Part shown: positions 41,978 to 49,316 of the stretch, piece by piece | How the letters are laid out: each line of letters opens with the position of its first letter | Position numbering within the stretch: the first letter of the stretch is position 1 | NCBI RefSeq assembly: GCF_003319095.1 | Contig: NZ_QOHI01000001.1 | Coordinates: forward strand, 1,274,389 to 1,338,388 | Source: Blastococcus sp. TBT05-19 | Lineage (GTDB): Bacteria; Actinomycetota; Actinomycetes; Mycobacteriales; Geodermatophilaceae | Direction of reading: 5' to 3' | Length of the DNA: 64,000 nt | Program-made: the position numbers and the translations under genes | Notes under the pieces: model-generated | What the model was told of the DNA's origin: nothing | The model's input: the letters and a program-made list of their open reading frames with translations, nothing else | Databases searched by the model: none

Positions 41978-42170
41978 GGCGTCCCCCCGCTCCTCGCGAC
42001 CGGCATGGTGCAGGTCAGCTCGCGAGGTGGTTTCGGCCGACAACGGTACGAGGTTGAGCCGTATCTCGGCATCGCTCGATCCGGCGGGTTGAGAGGTCGA
42101 TCACCCGGCGTGTGACCTGCATCCCCCATGATGCGGGGGCGCCGCACCGGGCGCCCCGATCGGAGGTCCG

Positions 42171-43064
42171 ATGGATTCCGCGCTCACCACCGTCGCCCTG
42201 CCGCTGGCGCTGGCCATCGTCATGTTCGGACTCGGCCTCTCGCTCACCCCGAGCGACTTCGCGGCCATCGGGCGCCGGCCCAAGGTCGTGCTCATCGCGC
42301 TCGCGCTGCAGCTGCTGGTCCTGCCCGCCCTGTGCTTCGGCATCGTGCTGGCCTTCGACCTGCCGCCCATCCTGGCGGTCGGGATGCTGCTCCTGGCGGC
42401 CTCGCCGGGTGGTACGACGGCGCACCTCTTCAGCCACCTGTTCCGCGGCGACGTCGCGCTCAACATCACGCTCACGGCGATCAACTCCGTGATCGCCGTG
42501 GTCACGCTGCCGGTCGTCACCAACCTGGCCATCGCGTACTTCGACCCGGCCGACGGCGGCTCGCTGGGGCTCCAGTTCGGGAAGACCCTGCAGGTGTTCG
42601 CGGTCGTGCTCGTGCCGGTGGCGCTGGGCATGGTGGTGCGCCGGCGCTCGGCGGCCTTCGCCGACCGCATGGACAAGCCGGTCCGCATCCTGTCGGCGGT
42701 CGTGCTCGCGCTGGTGATCGTCGGGACCATGCTGGCCGAGCAGGACCGGATCGGGGAGTACCTCCGCCAGATCGGGCTGCCCGCCGTCGTCTTCTGCCTG
42801 CTCAGCCTGTCCATCGGCTTCGCCGTGCCCCGGCTGCTGGGGGTGGAGCGCCGGCAGGCGACCGCCAGCTCGTTCGAGATCGGCATCCACAACAGCACGC
42901 TGGCGATCGCGGTGGCGATCAGCGTGCTGGACAGCGTGGAGCTGGCGGTGCCGGCGGCGGTCTACGGCGTGCTGATGTTCCCGCTGGCCGCCGTCTTCGG
43001 GTGGCTCATCAGCCGGAACGCCGGTGCCGGGGTCGATCAGGCGGCGAGCGCCCGGTCCCGGTAG
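42171..43064 (+). CDS. Bile acid:sodium symporter (BASS) family transporter
   Basis: A 297-residue membrane protein with nine to ten helices, starting ALTTVALPLALAIVMFGLGL, and the family signatures LLLAASPGGTTAHLFSHLFR and SFEIGIHNSTLAIAVAIS, which line the sodium sites. Bacterial BASS proteins carry organic anions such as pyruvate, pantoate or bile-acid-like compounds; the substrate is unknown. The GGAGG ribosome site lies 4 nt before the ATG. The end overlaps the convergent redox-enzyme gene by 28 bp. Confidence 0.9.
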   Translation: MDSALTTVALPLALAIVMFGLGLSLTPSDFAAIGRRPKVVLIALALQLLVLPALCFGIVLAFDLPPILAVGMLLLAASPGGTTAHLFSHLFRGDVALNITLTAINSVIAVVTLPVVTNLAIAYFDPADGGSLGLQFGKTLQVFAVVLVPVALGMVVRRRSAAFADRMDKPVRILSAVVLALVIVGTMLAEQDRIGEYLRQIGLPAVVFCLLSLSIGFAVPRLLGVERRQATASSFEIGIHNSTLAIAVAISVLDSVELAVPAAVYGVLMFPLAAVFGWLISRNAGAGVDQAASARSR

Positions 43065-44050
43065 AGCCCGGAGCGGCCCGCCTCCCAGGCGTCCAGGAGG
43101 TGGCGGGCGGCGAGCCCGTCCATCGCCAGGGAGGCGGCCGCGCCGAAGAGCACGTCGGCGGTCAGCTCCGGCTCACCGGCGACCAGCGAGCCGCACATGT
43201 CGACCGAGGCGATCTGCTCGTGGACGGCGTCGGCCTCCACGTGCTCGTCGTAGAACACCGTCGTCCGCTCGTCGTACCCCAGCCGGCGCAGCCCGGACGA
43301 GTAGCGCCGGCTGGGCTCCGAGGAGGTCATCTCCACCGCGGTCAGGTGGCCGAGGGCCGCTCCGCGCCACCGCCGGTGAAGGCCGAAGAGCGACATCGTG
43401 TTCACCGACGCGAACGCCGCCGCCGGGGCCTCGTCCCACAGCGCGCCGTAGTCGGCGTCCAGGTCGAGGTCGCGCATCAGGCCGGCGAAGAGCTCGCTGT
43501 GCATCCGCGCCGCCGAGCCGCCGCCGTACTCGTCGGCCTGGATCTCGACCATCGCCGCCTTGGTCCGCCCGGAGAGCCGGGGGATGGCGAAGGTGTGGGG
43601 ATCGGCCTCCTTGAGGTGGTAGACCGAGCGCAGCGTCAGGTACTCGCGCCACTGCTCCGCCGAGCCGCGCTTGGCCATGAAGGAGGAGAGCGACGGGCTC
43701 TCGTCGGCGTCGATCAGCGCGGTGATCTGCCGGTCCACCGGCTCGTCGGTGACCTCGATCGGCCCGACCAGCGCGAGCAGGCCGGCCAGGTGCCGCCGCT
43801 CGAGGCTCGAACGCAGCCCGAGCAGCGACGGGTCCCACTCCCAGTCGTCGGAGACGCCGTCGAACCCGCGGTAGTGCAGCTCGTAGGCGATCGCCAGGGA
43901 GAGCTGCAGGTCGTCGTCGAGCAGGGCGTCGGCCGGATCGGCGGCGGACTCCTCTCCGAGCGCGACGGTCTCGGGGGAGAGCGTGGTCCGGGTGGCGAGG
44001 TCGCGGGCGAGGGCATCGCTGAGGGGACCCCGTGGCTCGGGCAGGCGCAT
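43037..44050 (-). CDS. Iron-containing redox enzyme family protein (haem-oxygenase-like fold)
   Basis: A 337-residue mostly helical protein of the haem-oxygenase-like diiron (iron-containing redox enzyme) type. Likely metal ligands are spread over helices: LAIAYELHYRGFDG, MVEIQADEYGGG, ALGHLTAVEMTS and FYDEHVEADAVHEQIA, which supply Glu/Asp/His at family-like spacing. Members include oxidative enzymes of natural-product pathways and proteins of unknown function. I see no biosynthetic neighbours. ATG 44050 has an AGGA ribosome site 5 nt upstream. It diverges from the short-chain dehydrogenase gene. Confidence 0.82.
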   Translation of the reverse strand: MRLPEPRGPLSDALARDLATRTTLSPETVALGEESAADPADALLDDDLQLSLAIAYELHYRGFDGVSDDWEWDPSLLGLRSSLERRHLAGLLALVGPIEVTDEPVDRQITALIDADESPSLSSFMAKRGSAEQWREYLTLRSVYHLKEADPHTFAIPRLSGRTKAAMVEIQADEYGGGSAARMHSELFAGLMRDLDLDADYGALWDEAPAAAFASVNTMSLFGLHRRWRGAALGHLTAVEMTSSEPSRRYSSGLRRLGYDERTTVFYDEHVEADAVHEQIASVDMCGSLVAGEPELTADVLFGAAASLAMDGLAARHLLDAWEAGRSGLYRDRALAA

Positions 44051-44125
44051 GATCGTCCTGGTGCCCAGCGCGAGCGGATTCGATGCGCCCGTGGATGTGA
44101 TGTCGCCCGGGGGTAGGAGCGGGCC

Positions 44126-44971
44126 ATGACCGATCTGCAGCACCGCGTCGTCCTCGTCACCGGCGGGAGCGCCGGCATCGGCCGGGCCACGGTGCGGCGG
44201 CTCGCCGCCGGCGGGGCGCGGGTGGTCACCTGCGCGCGGGACGGCGACCGGCTCCGGGAGGCGGTCGGCGCGCTGCCCGGGGTGACGACGACGAGGGCCG
44301 ACCTCGCCGACGCCGCGGACCGGGCCGCGCTGGTCGAGCGGGTGCTGACCGAGCACGGCCGGATCGACGCGGTCGTGCACAACGCCGGCCTCGGGTGGGC
44401 CGGGCTGGTCGAGGACATGCCGGGTGAGGCGGTCGAGGGCGTCGTCGCGACCAACCTGACGGCCGTCGTGGAGCTGACCCGGCTCTGCCTGCCGCACCTG
44501 CTGGCGACGGCGGGGGAGCGCGGGCGGGCCGACGTCCTCGCCGTGTCGTCGGTGGCCGCCTGGTCGCAGGTGCCGCCGCTGACGGTCTACTCGGCGACCA
44601 AGGCCGGGCTGCAGGGCTTCGTGACCGGGCTGCGGCGGGAGGTCACCGCCCGGGGCGTGCGGGTGCACTCGGTGAACCCGTTCTTCGTGCGCACCGAGTG
44701 GCTGGCGCGCGGGCACGGGCACGCACCGGTGTCCGACGCCGACGCCGAGGGCCGCCTGTCGCGCGGGATCGACCCGGACCGGGTGGCCGACCGGATCGCC
44801 GACTGCCTGGCGGCGCCCCGGTCGCGGACCGTCGCCGTCCCGCGCTGGTCGGGCATCGCGCGCCTGGGCGAGCTGCCGCCCGTCGACCGGGTGCTCGACG
44901 CCGTGCTGTCCCGCCGGGCCGCGACGGTCCGCCGCGCCGCCGGTCGCGTGGTGTCGCGGAGGACGGGCTGA
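44126..44971 (+). CDS. Short-chain dehydrogenase/reductase
   Basis: A 281-residue classical SDR. The cofactor motif is VVLVTGGSAGIGRATVRRLA (Arg-rich following region suggests NADP), then HNAGLGWAGL, catalytic Ser in LAVSSVAAWSQ and YxxxK in TVYSATKAGLQGF. The C-terminal ~50 residues are basic and extend beyond the core fold. The substrate is unknown. A GGTAGGAGC ribosome site precedes the ATG. It diverges from the iron-containing redox enzyme gene. Confidence 0.9.
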   Translation: MTDLQHRVVLVTGGSAGIGRATVRRLAAGGARVVTCARDGDRLREAVGALPGVTTTRADLADAADRAALVERVLTEHGRIDAVVHNAGLGWAGLVEDMPGEAVEGVVATNLTAVVELTRLCLPHLLATAGERGRADVLAVSSVAAWSQVPPLTVYSATKAGLQGFVTGLRREVTARGVRVHSVNPFFVRTEWLARGHGHAPVSDADAEGRLSRGIDPDRVADRIADCLAAPRSRTVAVPRWSGIARLGELPPVDRVLDAVLSRRAATVRRAAGRVVSRRTG

Positions 44972-44979
44972 ACGGTTGG

Positions 44980-44985
44980 CATGAT
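44980..44985 (+). promoter_or_regulatory. Leaderless -10 (CATGAT)
   Basis: CATGAT ends 5 nt before the GTG at 44991, slightly closer than at the other leaderless genes of this window. Confidence 0.35.
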
Positions 44986-44990
44986 CCGGC

Positions 44991-45647
44991 GTGTGGACCG
45001 GACGACCGCGCGCATGGTGGGCCGTCCTGGCCGTCGTCGTCGCGCTCTCGGTGGGCACGGAGTTCGTGCTGCACCTCGTGGACCCCGACGACCCCTCGCT
45101 CGGCGTCGTCGAGCGCGTCGTGCGGTTCTTCAGCTTCTTCACGGTGCAGAGCAACCTGCTGGTGCTCGCCGCCGTCGTGCCGCTGGTCCGGGACCCGTTC
45201 CACGACGGTCCGGGATGGCGGGTGGTCCGGCTGGCGTCGCTGCTCGGCATCACGATCACCGGGATCGTCTACGCGGTGGTGCTCGCCCCGCTGTACGACC
45301 CGCGGGGGATCGACGCCTGGACCAACGCCGGTGAGCACTACGTCTCGCCGGTCATGACGGTGCTGGGCTGGCTGCTGTTCGGCCCGCGCCCGCGGATCGA
45401 CGGAGGAGTGGTGGCACGGGCGCTGCTCTGGCCCGTGGCCTGGATCGCCTGGATCCTCGCCCAGGGCACGGTCACCGACTGGTACCCGTACGACTTCATG
45501 GACGTCGCCGCGCACGGGTACGCCGTCGCCCTGCGGAACCTGGCGTTCGTCGTGCTGCTGGCGCTCGCCTTCCTCCTGCTGTTCCGCGTCGTCGACCGCC
45601 GGCTCCCGCGGACGCAGCCGGCCGAGCAGCTCGTGCACGCGGGCTGA
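44991..45647 (+). CDS. Pr6Pr family membrane protein
   Basis: A 218-residue protein with six membrane helices and the spaced motif FFSFFTVQSNLLVLAAVVPL (a conserved FTxxSN signature), then YVSPVMTVLGWLLFGP and a late WYPYDFMDV. These match the bacterial Pr6Pr family, distant relatives of the FAR-17a/AIG1 membrane hydrolases. The function in bacteria is unknown. GTG 44991 is chosen from the -10 spacing. The next gene starts 5 nt after the stop. Confidence 0.85.
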   Translation: MWTGRPRAWWAVLAVVVALSVGTEFVLHLVDPDDPSLGVVERVVRFFSFFTVQSNLLVLAAVVPLVRDPFHDGPGWRVVRLASLLGITITGIVYAVVLAPLYDPRGIDAWTNAGEHYVSPVMTVLGWLLFGPRPRIDGGVVARALLWPVAWIAWILAQGTVTDWYPYDFMDVAAHGYAVALRNLAFVVLLALAFLLLFRVVDRRLPRTQPAEQLVHAG

Positions 45648-45652
45648 TCGCC

Positions 45653-46192
45653 GTGCCCATGGAGTCGGGGGACGTCGTCGTCCGGAGCGTGGACGACGAC
45701 CACTGGTCCGTGGAGGAGCCGCTGGTCTACCGCGGGCGGCGCGACCGCTTCGTCGTGCCCGCCGGGTTCCTCACCGACTTCGCGACCGTGCCCCGCCTGG
45801 TGGTGTGGCTCGTGCCGCGGTTCGGGCGCTACACGGCGGCGGCGATCCTGCACGACTGGCTGTGCACCGAGGGCATCCGCAGCGGGGCGGTCACCTCGCC
45901 CGAGGCCGACGGCATCTTCCGCCGCGTCATGCGGGAGAACGGCGTGCCCGTGCTGCGGCGCTGGCTGATGTGGTGCGGCGTGCGGTGGGGCGCCCTGGTC
46001 GACGCCGAGCGCCGTCCCGGCTGGTGGCGGAGCGCGCCCGGCGTCCTCGGCATCTCCGTGCTGGCCGCGCCGGTGGTCGTACCGCCGGCCCTGGTCATCG
46101 GCCTGGCGCTGCTCGTCTACGCCGCGGTCGAAGGCGTCGTCGGTGTGGTGACCGGGTCGCCGAGAGGTGACGCCGGCTCGTTCCGGACCTGA
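45653..46192 (+). CDS. DUF1353 domain membrane protein
   Basis: A 179-residue protein. Residues 10-120 are a DUF1353 domain with the hallmark VPAGFLTDFATVPRLVVWLV and AAILHDWLCTEG, best known from phage and prophage genes. A C-terminal part with two hydrophobic helices (GVLGISVLAAPVVVPPALVI and ALLVYAAVEGVVGVV) follows, so the domain seems membrane-anchored. Its role is unknown. GTG 45653 or ATG 45659 can start it. It is probably in an operon with the Pr6Pr gene. Confidence 0.85.
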   Translation: MPMESGDVVVRSVDDDHWSVEEPLVYRGRRDRFVVPAGFLTDFATVPRLVVWLVPRFGRYTAAAILHDWLCTEGIRSGAVTSPEADGIFRRVMRENGVPVLRRWLMWCGVRWGALVDAERRPGWWRSAPGVLGISVLAAPVVVPPALVIGLALLVYAAVEGVVGVVTGSPRGDAGSFRT

Positions 46193-46215
46193 GCGGCCGG
46201 GAGGCGCGCCCGCGA

Positions 46216-46617
46216 TCAGTCGAGCGGGCGGGTCGGCGTCCCGGCGTTGAAGACCTCGAGGGTGTGGCGGTCGAACCGCCGGATCATCGCCCGCACGGTC
46301 CCGCCGGCCCGTGTCGCACGGCTCGCCGGGCGGCCGGTGCGGGTGCGCGTCGGGGTGCCGCTGCTCGCACGCCGGGTGCGTGACTGGGGGGTCTGGAGCG
46401 CGGCGGCCTCGTGCGCGAACGACGTGGCCAGCTCGTCGGCGAGGTCCTCGCGGTCGGCCTCGACCGCGGAGTTGATCTTGTGCAGGTACGCAGCGCGCAT
46501 GCGGACGAGCCGGTCGTCGGCCGCCTCGTGCCGGGGGTGCGCGGTCGCGGGTGCGGGAAGGGCGCCGGGGAACCGGTCGCCGTGGTCGTCGTTCAGGGGG
46601 AGTCGCTCTGCGTTCAC
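46216..46617 (-). CDS. Hypothetical protein
   Basis: A 133-residue protein that I cannot assign to a known function. The central helix DDRLVRMRAAYLHKINSAVE and its continuation EDLADELATSFAHE look conserved and charged. The second half is Arg/Thr/Ser-rich and probably disordered (SRTRRASSGTPTRTRTGRPA), ending in an ordered-looking IRRFDRHTLEVFNAGTP. It starts with GTG after an AAGAGG ribosome site. It converges with the DUF1353 gene. Confidence 0.65.
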   Translation of the reverse strand: MNAERLPLNDDHGDRFPGALPAPATAHPRHEAADDRLVRMRAAYLHKINSAVEADREDLADELATSFAHEAAALQTPQSRTRRASSGTPTRTRTGRPASRATRAGGTVRAMIRRFDRHTLEVFNAGTPTRPLD

Positions 46618-46882
46618 GGGGAAACCTCTTGTCTCGGGACGGCGTGCGGCGCGGAAGGCCGCGCAGGAATGCGAGACGACGGTGTCTGCGAACGTGCTGG
46701 GTGGCTCGCGTGGTGCGGTGCCGGGCCGGCCGGGGCGCGCCGCGATGGGCGCCTCTCGAGCATGCGAGGCCCGCGTTGCCTGGAGGTGACAACCGGAGCA
46801 GGGGCGGGTGGCATTCCCGGAAAAGAGGACGACGTCGGCCGGGCGGGGGCGCTACCTTCTCCCGGCTCGTGATCAGCAGCCG
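46618..46882. other. Gene-free stretch upstream of the tRNA-like element
   Basis: About 265 nt with no supported coding frame. A -10-like TACCTT lies at 46853-46858, which could drive a short RNA starting near 46865. No other structure is clear to me. Confidence 0.35.
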
Positions 46883-46979
46883 GGCGGCATCACCGCCGCG
46901 GGTCCTGCGCGTCGGTCACGGGTTGCCATGTATGGGCAAGCGTCTCAGGAACGCGCGGGTTCGACTCCCGACGCCGCCC
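46883..46979 (+). other. Class-II tRNA-like element with expanded D-arm region
   Basis: Three stems follow each other with no gaps. The anticodon-type arm is TTGCC-ATGTATG-GGCAA (46923-46939), with GTA at the anticodon position. A variable-type arm GCGT-CTCAGGA-ACGC occupies 46940-46954, and a T-arm GCGGG-TTCGACT-CCCGA 46955-46971, four of five stem bases paired. CGCCGCC (46972-46978) then pairs six of seven with GGCGGCA (46883-46889). The D region is 33 nt, too long, and the anticodon loop is atypical. It may be a decayed tRNA-Tyr-like gene or a tRNA mimic. Confidence 0.4.
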
Positions 46980-47092
46980 GGCGCGCGGTCATCCCGGCTC
47001 CGGTGGTCTGCAGCGTCATGTGCGCTCCCCACCGGCGCCCGACCGCGTGCCGGGCGGTCCGCGCGACCGGAGCCGACGAGGAGGTGGAGAGC

Positions 47093-47767
47093 ATGCGGGT
47101 GACCGCGCAGGAGTGGGAGCGGGTCCTGGTGTACCGGGACGGCCGCTTCGAGACCGAGCTGGGGCCGGGACGGCACCGGGTCCGGGCATGGCGGCGCCGG
47201 CAGGTGCGGGTGCTCGTCCGCCCGCGGCTGCTCCTCGTCCCGGCGCAGGAGGTGCTGACCGCTGACGGGCTGGCGGTGAAGGTGAGCCTGATCGCGACCG
47301 TCCGCGTCGCGGACCCGCGGCGCTGGCACGAGGCGACGGAGGACGCCGACGGCTTCCTCTACGTCGCGCTGCAGATCGGGCTGCGCGAGGCCGTCGCCGG
47401 CCGGACCCTCGACGAGGTGCTGGCCGCCCGCGACTCGCTGCCCGAGGGCATCGCGGAGCGGGTGGCGGCGACCGCCGGCGACGTGGGCATGGTCCTCGAG
47501 GGCCTGGCGGTCCGCGACGTGATGGTTCCCGCCGAGCTCCGACGGGCCGCCGCCGACGTCGCGGCCGCCCGGGCGCAGGGCCAGGCCGCCCTGGAACGGG
47601 CCCGGTCGGAGGTCGCGGCCGCGCGGGCTCTGGCGAACGCCGCCCGGATGGTCACCGAGCAGCCGGGTCTGCTCCAGCTGCGGACCCTGCAGGCGGTCGA
47701 GGCCGGGGGAGCGACGGTCGTGCTGTCGACCTCGCCCGTACCGGCGCCGACGATGCCAGCGAGCTGA
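47093..47767 (+). CDS. SPFH/band-7 domain protein
   Basis: A 224-residue slipin/stomatin-like protein. The N-terminal SPFH part begins TAQEWERVLVYRDGRFETEL, continues with VLTADGLAVKVSLIATVRVA and the ALQIGLREAVAGRTLDEVLA helix, and ends in a coiled-coil tail rich in Ala/Arg (AAADVAAARAQGQAALERAR). It lacks an N-terminal membrane helix, so it should be peripheral or recruited to membrane. SPFH proteins organise membrane microdomains. ATG 47093 has GAGGAGG about 8 nt upstream. A 19-bp hairpin ends the transcript. Confidence 0.87.
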   Translation: MRVTAQEWERVLVYRDGRFETELGPGRHRVRAWRRRQVRVLVRPRLLLVPAQEVLTADGLAVKVSLIATVRVADPRRWHEATEDADGFLYVALQIGLREAVAGRTLDEVLAARDSLPEGIAERVAATAGDVGMVLEGLAVRDVMVPAELRRAAADVAAARAQGQAALERARSEVAAARALANAARMVTEQPGLLQLRTLQAVEAGGATVVLSTSPVPAPTMPAS

Positions 47768-47776
47768 CCGCCGACG

Positions 47777-47819
47777 CACTGCGGCCCCCGTCCTGACGAG
47801 CAGGACGGGGGCCGCAGTG
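47777..47819. terminator. Hairpin terminator, copy A
   Basis: A perfect 19-bp stem (47777-47795 with 47801-47819) and an ACGAG loop, 10 nt after the SPFH stop. Its core 40 nt (47781-47820) recur with a single mismatch at 49268-49307. Confidence 0.75.
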
Positions 47820-47905
47820 GGACCGCCTGCGCTAAATGGTCGGCCCGACACGGAAGAGTCGCATCCAACCTGGTGCGGGCAGCTTGCGTGTCCGGTTACA
47901 TGCGG

Positions 47906-48508
47906 CTACTCGAGGGCGGAGGTGTCTCGCGGGGGAGTGCCCATGAGCTGGTCGATGCGGTGCTCAAGGCCTCGCCCGATGGCACGCGAGACAGGCACGA
48001 CGATGTTCACGAAGAGGGTGGCTCCGCCCGCAATGAGAACGAGCGTGAGCGATGGCTCAGGACCCACCCCAGCGACAATGCCAGCCCCGGTGAGACCTCC
48101 CCCGATACCCAGGAGGGCTCCCAGCTTCCCCCAATCTTGGGGTGGGGAGCCGTACACCGGGATGCGCGTGTTCTCCACGAGCCCTTCAGTCACGAGATCC
48201 CGGCTGTACTCCCAGGTACCCCCTGATCTGGCGAGGACGTCGTCGACGAAGCTGGCAGCGATCCAGGTGTTGCTGGCGTTCTCGTGCACCGCGTAGAGGT
48301 CGATATTCAGCAAGTGCTTGTCCCAGTTCACCTGGAGGGGGCCACCTGGGACGGCTCGCACGTTGTCGAAGGCTCGGTCCAGCCAGTGCTCGTCGGGGAT
48401 GGCGACCACTCGGATCCACAGCGGATCGTGGTACCCCTCGCCGCCCTCAAGATCGGACTCTAGGGCGTATTCGGTGGAGATGACCCAGGAGTAGTCGTCG
48501 CTCCGCAC
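47906..48508 (-). CDS. Unrecognised membrane protein, long partner of a two-gene cassette
   Basis: A 200-residue protein that I do not recognise. Residues 1-125 are soluble and mixed alpha/beta (YDHPLW-like aromatic pattern at GYHDPLWIRVVAIPDEHWL, and NASNTWIAASFVDDVLA). Residues ~128-195 form a membrane module: a glycine-rich helix (GALLGIGGGLTGAGIVAGVG), a second helix (LTLVLIAGGATLFVNIVVP) and an amphipathic segment VSRAIGRGLEHRID. The next gene upstream has a homologous module. Base composition is visibly less GC-rich than the flanks, suggesting transfer. GTG start with CAGGAT 6 nt upstream as a possible leaderless -10. Confidence 0.68.
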   Translation of the reverse strand: MRSDDYSWVISTEYALESDLEGGEGYHDPLWIRVVAIPDEHWLDRAFDNVRAVPGGPLQVNWDKHLLNIDLYAVHENASNTWIAASFVDDVLARSGGTWEYSRDLVTEGLVENTRIPVYGSPPQDWGKLGALLGIGGGLTGAGIVAGVGPEPSLTLVLIAGGATLFVNIVVPVSRAIGRGLEHRIDQLMGTPPRDTSALE

Positions 48509-48551
48509 GACGTGATCCTGACAGGCGGTGAGGGGTCACGCGCGGAGGCGA

Positions 48552-48842
48552 TCACGAGTCCTCCGTCCCCGGGTCAGGTGAGGGGCCCTCCAGGCGACGC
48601 TTCACTCGCAAGGCCACACCGTCCCCAATGGCCTTTGAGATGGGAACGCAGATGTTGGCGCCAAGCCGGAACAGCCCGATCATGACGATGAGCAGGCCCA
48701 GTCCTAGGAGGAGCCTGACTGAGGGCTGGATGCCGCCGACGGCGGTTGCGCCGGCACCCACCGCGATGGGGGACAGCCGCACCCATGACTCAAAGGTGGC
48801 GTGCCAGGGGGACGAGGGGGGCTCACTCACGGACCGCTCCAT
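48552..48842 (-). CDS. Unrecognised small membrane protein, short partner of the cassette
   Basis: A 96-residue protein with two hydrophobic helices (LSPIAVGAGATAVGGI and VRLLLGLGLLIVMIGLFRLG), then NICVPISKAIGDGVALRVKR and an acidic tail. It aligns with the end of the neighbouring 200-residue protein: both end the second helix with NI-V-P and continue with S-x-AIG-x-G-x-x-x-R. It lacks the soluble N-terminal domain. It lies 43 nt upstream of its partner on the same strand, so the pair is probably co-transcribed. ATG 48842 or GTG 48830 may be the start. No family is known to me. Confidence 0.62.
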   Translation of the reverse strand: MERSVSEPPSSPWHATFESWVRLSPIAVGAGATAVGGIQPSVRLLLGLGLLIVMIGLFRLGANICVPISKAIGDGVALRVKRRLEGPSPDPGTEDS

Positions 48843-49267
48843 CCAGCCTCGACCCCCAACTGGCCGAGATCAGGTTGGCGACCTCGTGCGGTGGTCCAGC
48901 AGCTCGCGTCGCCCTCCTGGGGCTTGGTCCCTTCCTGAGGGACCCGCTTACTCGGATGTGACTATTGAGCACCTTCGGCGAACTCGGAGTTGGGCCGAGC
49001 CGCTCTAGTGCGCATCACCCAAGGTGCTGCCACCCGACCCGGCACTCACGCTGTTCGCACTGGGACGGACTGGGTGAGTTGCGGCCCACGGCCAGCCAAC
49101 TCACCTTGCGCGGAAGGGTACGCCCTGGAAGCGACGTTGACGAGCCGTTGCCTTCGCCGCGAGAAGTCCGCCCGCACGGAGCTGTGAACGGGCGTTTATA
49201 CATGCGACTCCACGTGGGTCTGCCTCTGTCCGGGAGCGACGATTCCGCTCGATCTTCCAAACGGACC
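48843..49267. other. Gene-free, less GC-rich stretch inside the insert
   Basis: About 425 nt with no coding frame that I can support on either strand and composition visibly lower in GC than the genome. It should hold the promoter of the two-gene cassette. I see no integrase, tRNA or repeat in it. Confidence 0.45.
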
Positions 49268-49307
49268 GCGGCCCCCGTCCTGACGAGCAGGGCGGGGGCC
49301 GCAGTGG
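49268..49307. terminator. Hairpin terminator, copy B, after glnA1
   Basis: GCGGCCCCCGTCCTG and its partner around an ACGAG loop, 10 nt beyond the glnA1 stop on the minus strand. It is a 39-of-40 match, in the same orientation, to 47781-47820; one stem pair is a wobble here. Confidence 0.75.
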
Positions 49308-49316
49308 CGGTACGAC

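Noticed and set aside
46883..46979. tmRNA (ssrA) or selenocysteine tRNA
   Set aside because: The 3' end lacks the tmRNA acceptor sequence and no tag-peptide frame is present; the anticodon-type loop has GTA rather than TCA, and there is no Sec-type six-bp D stem.
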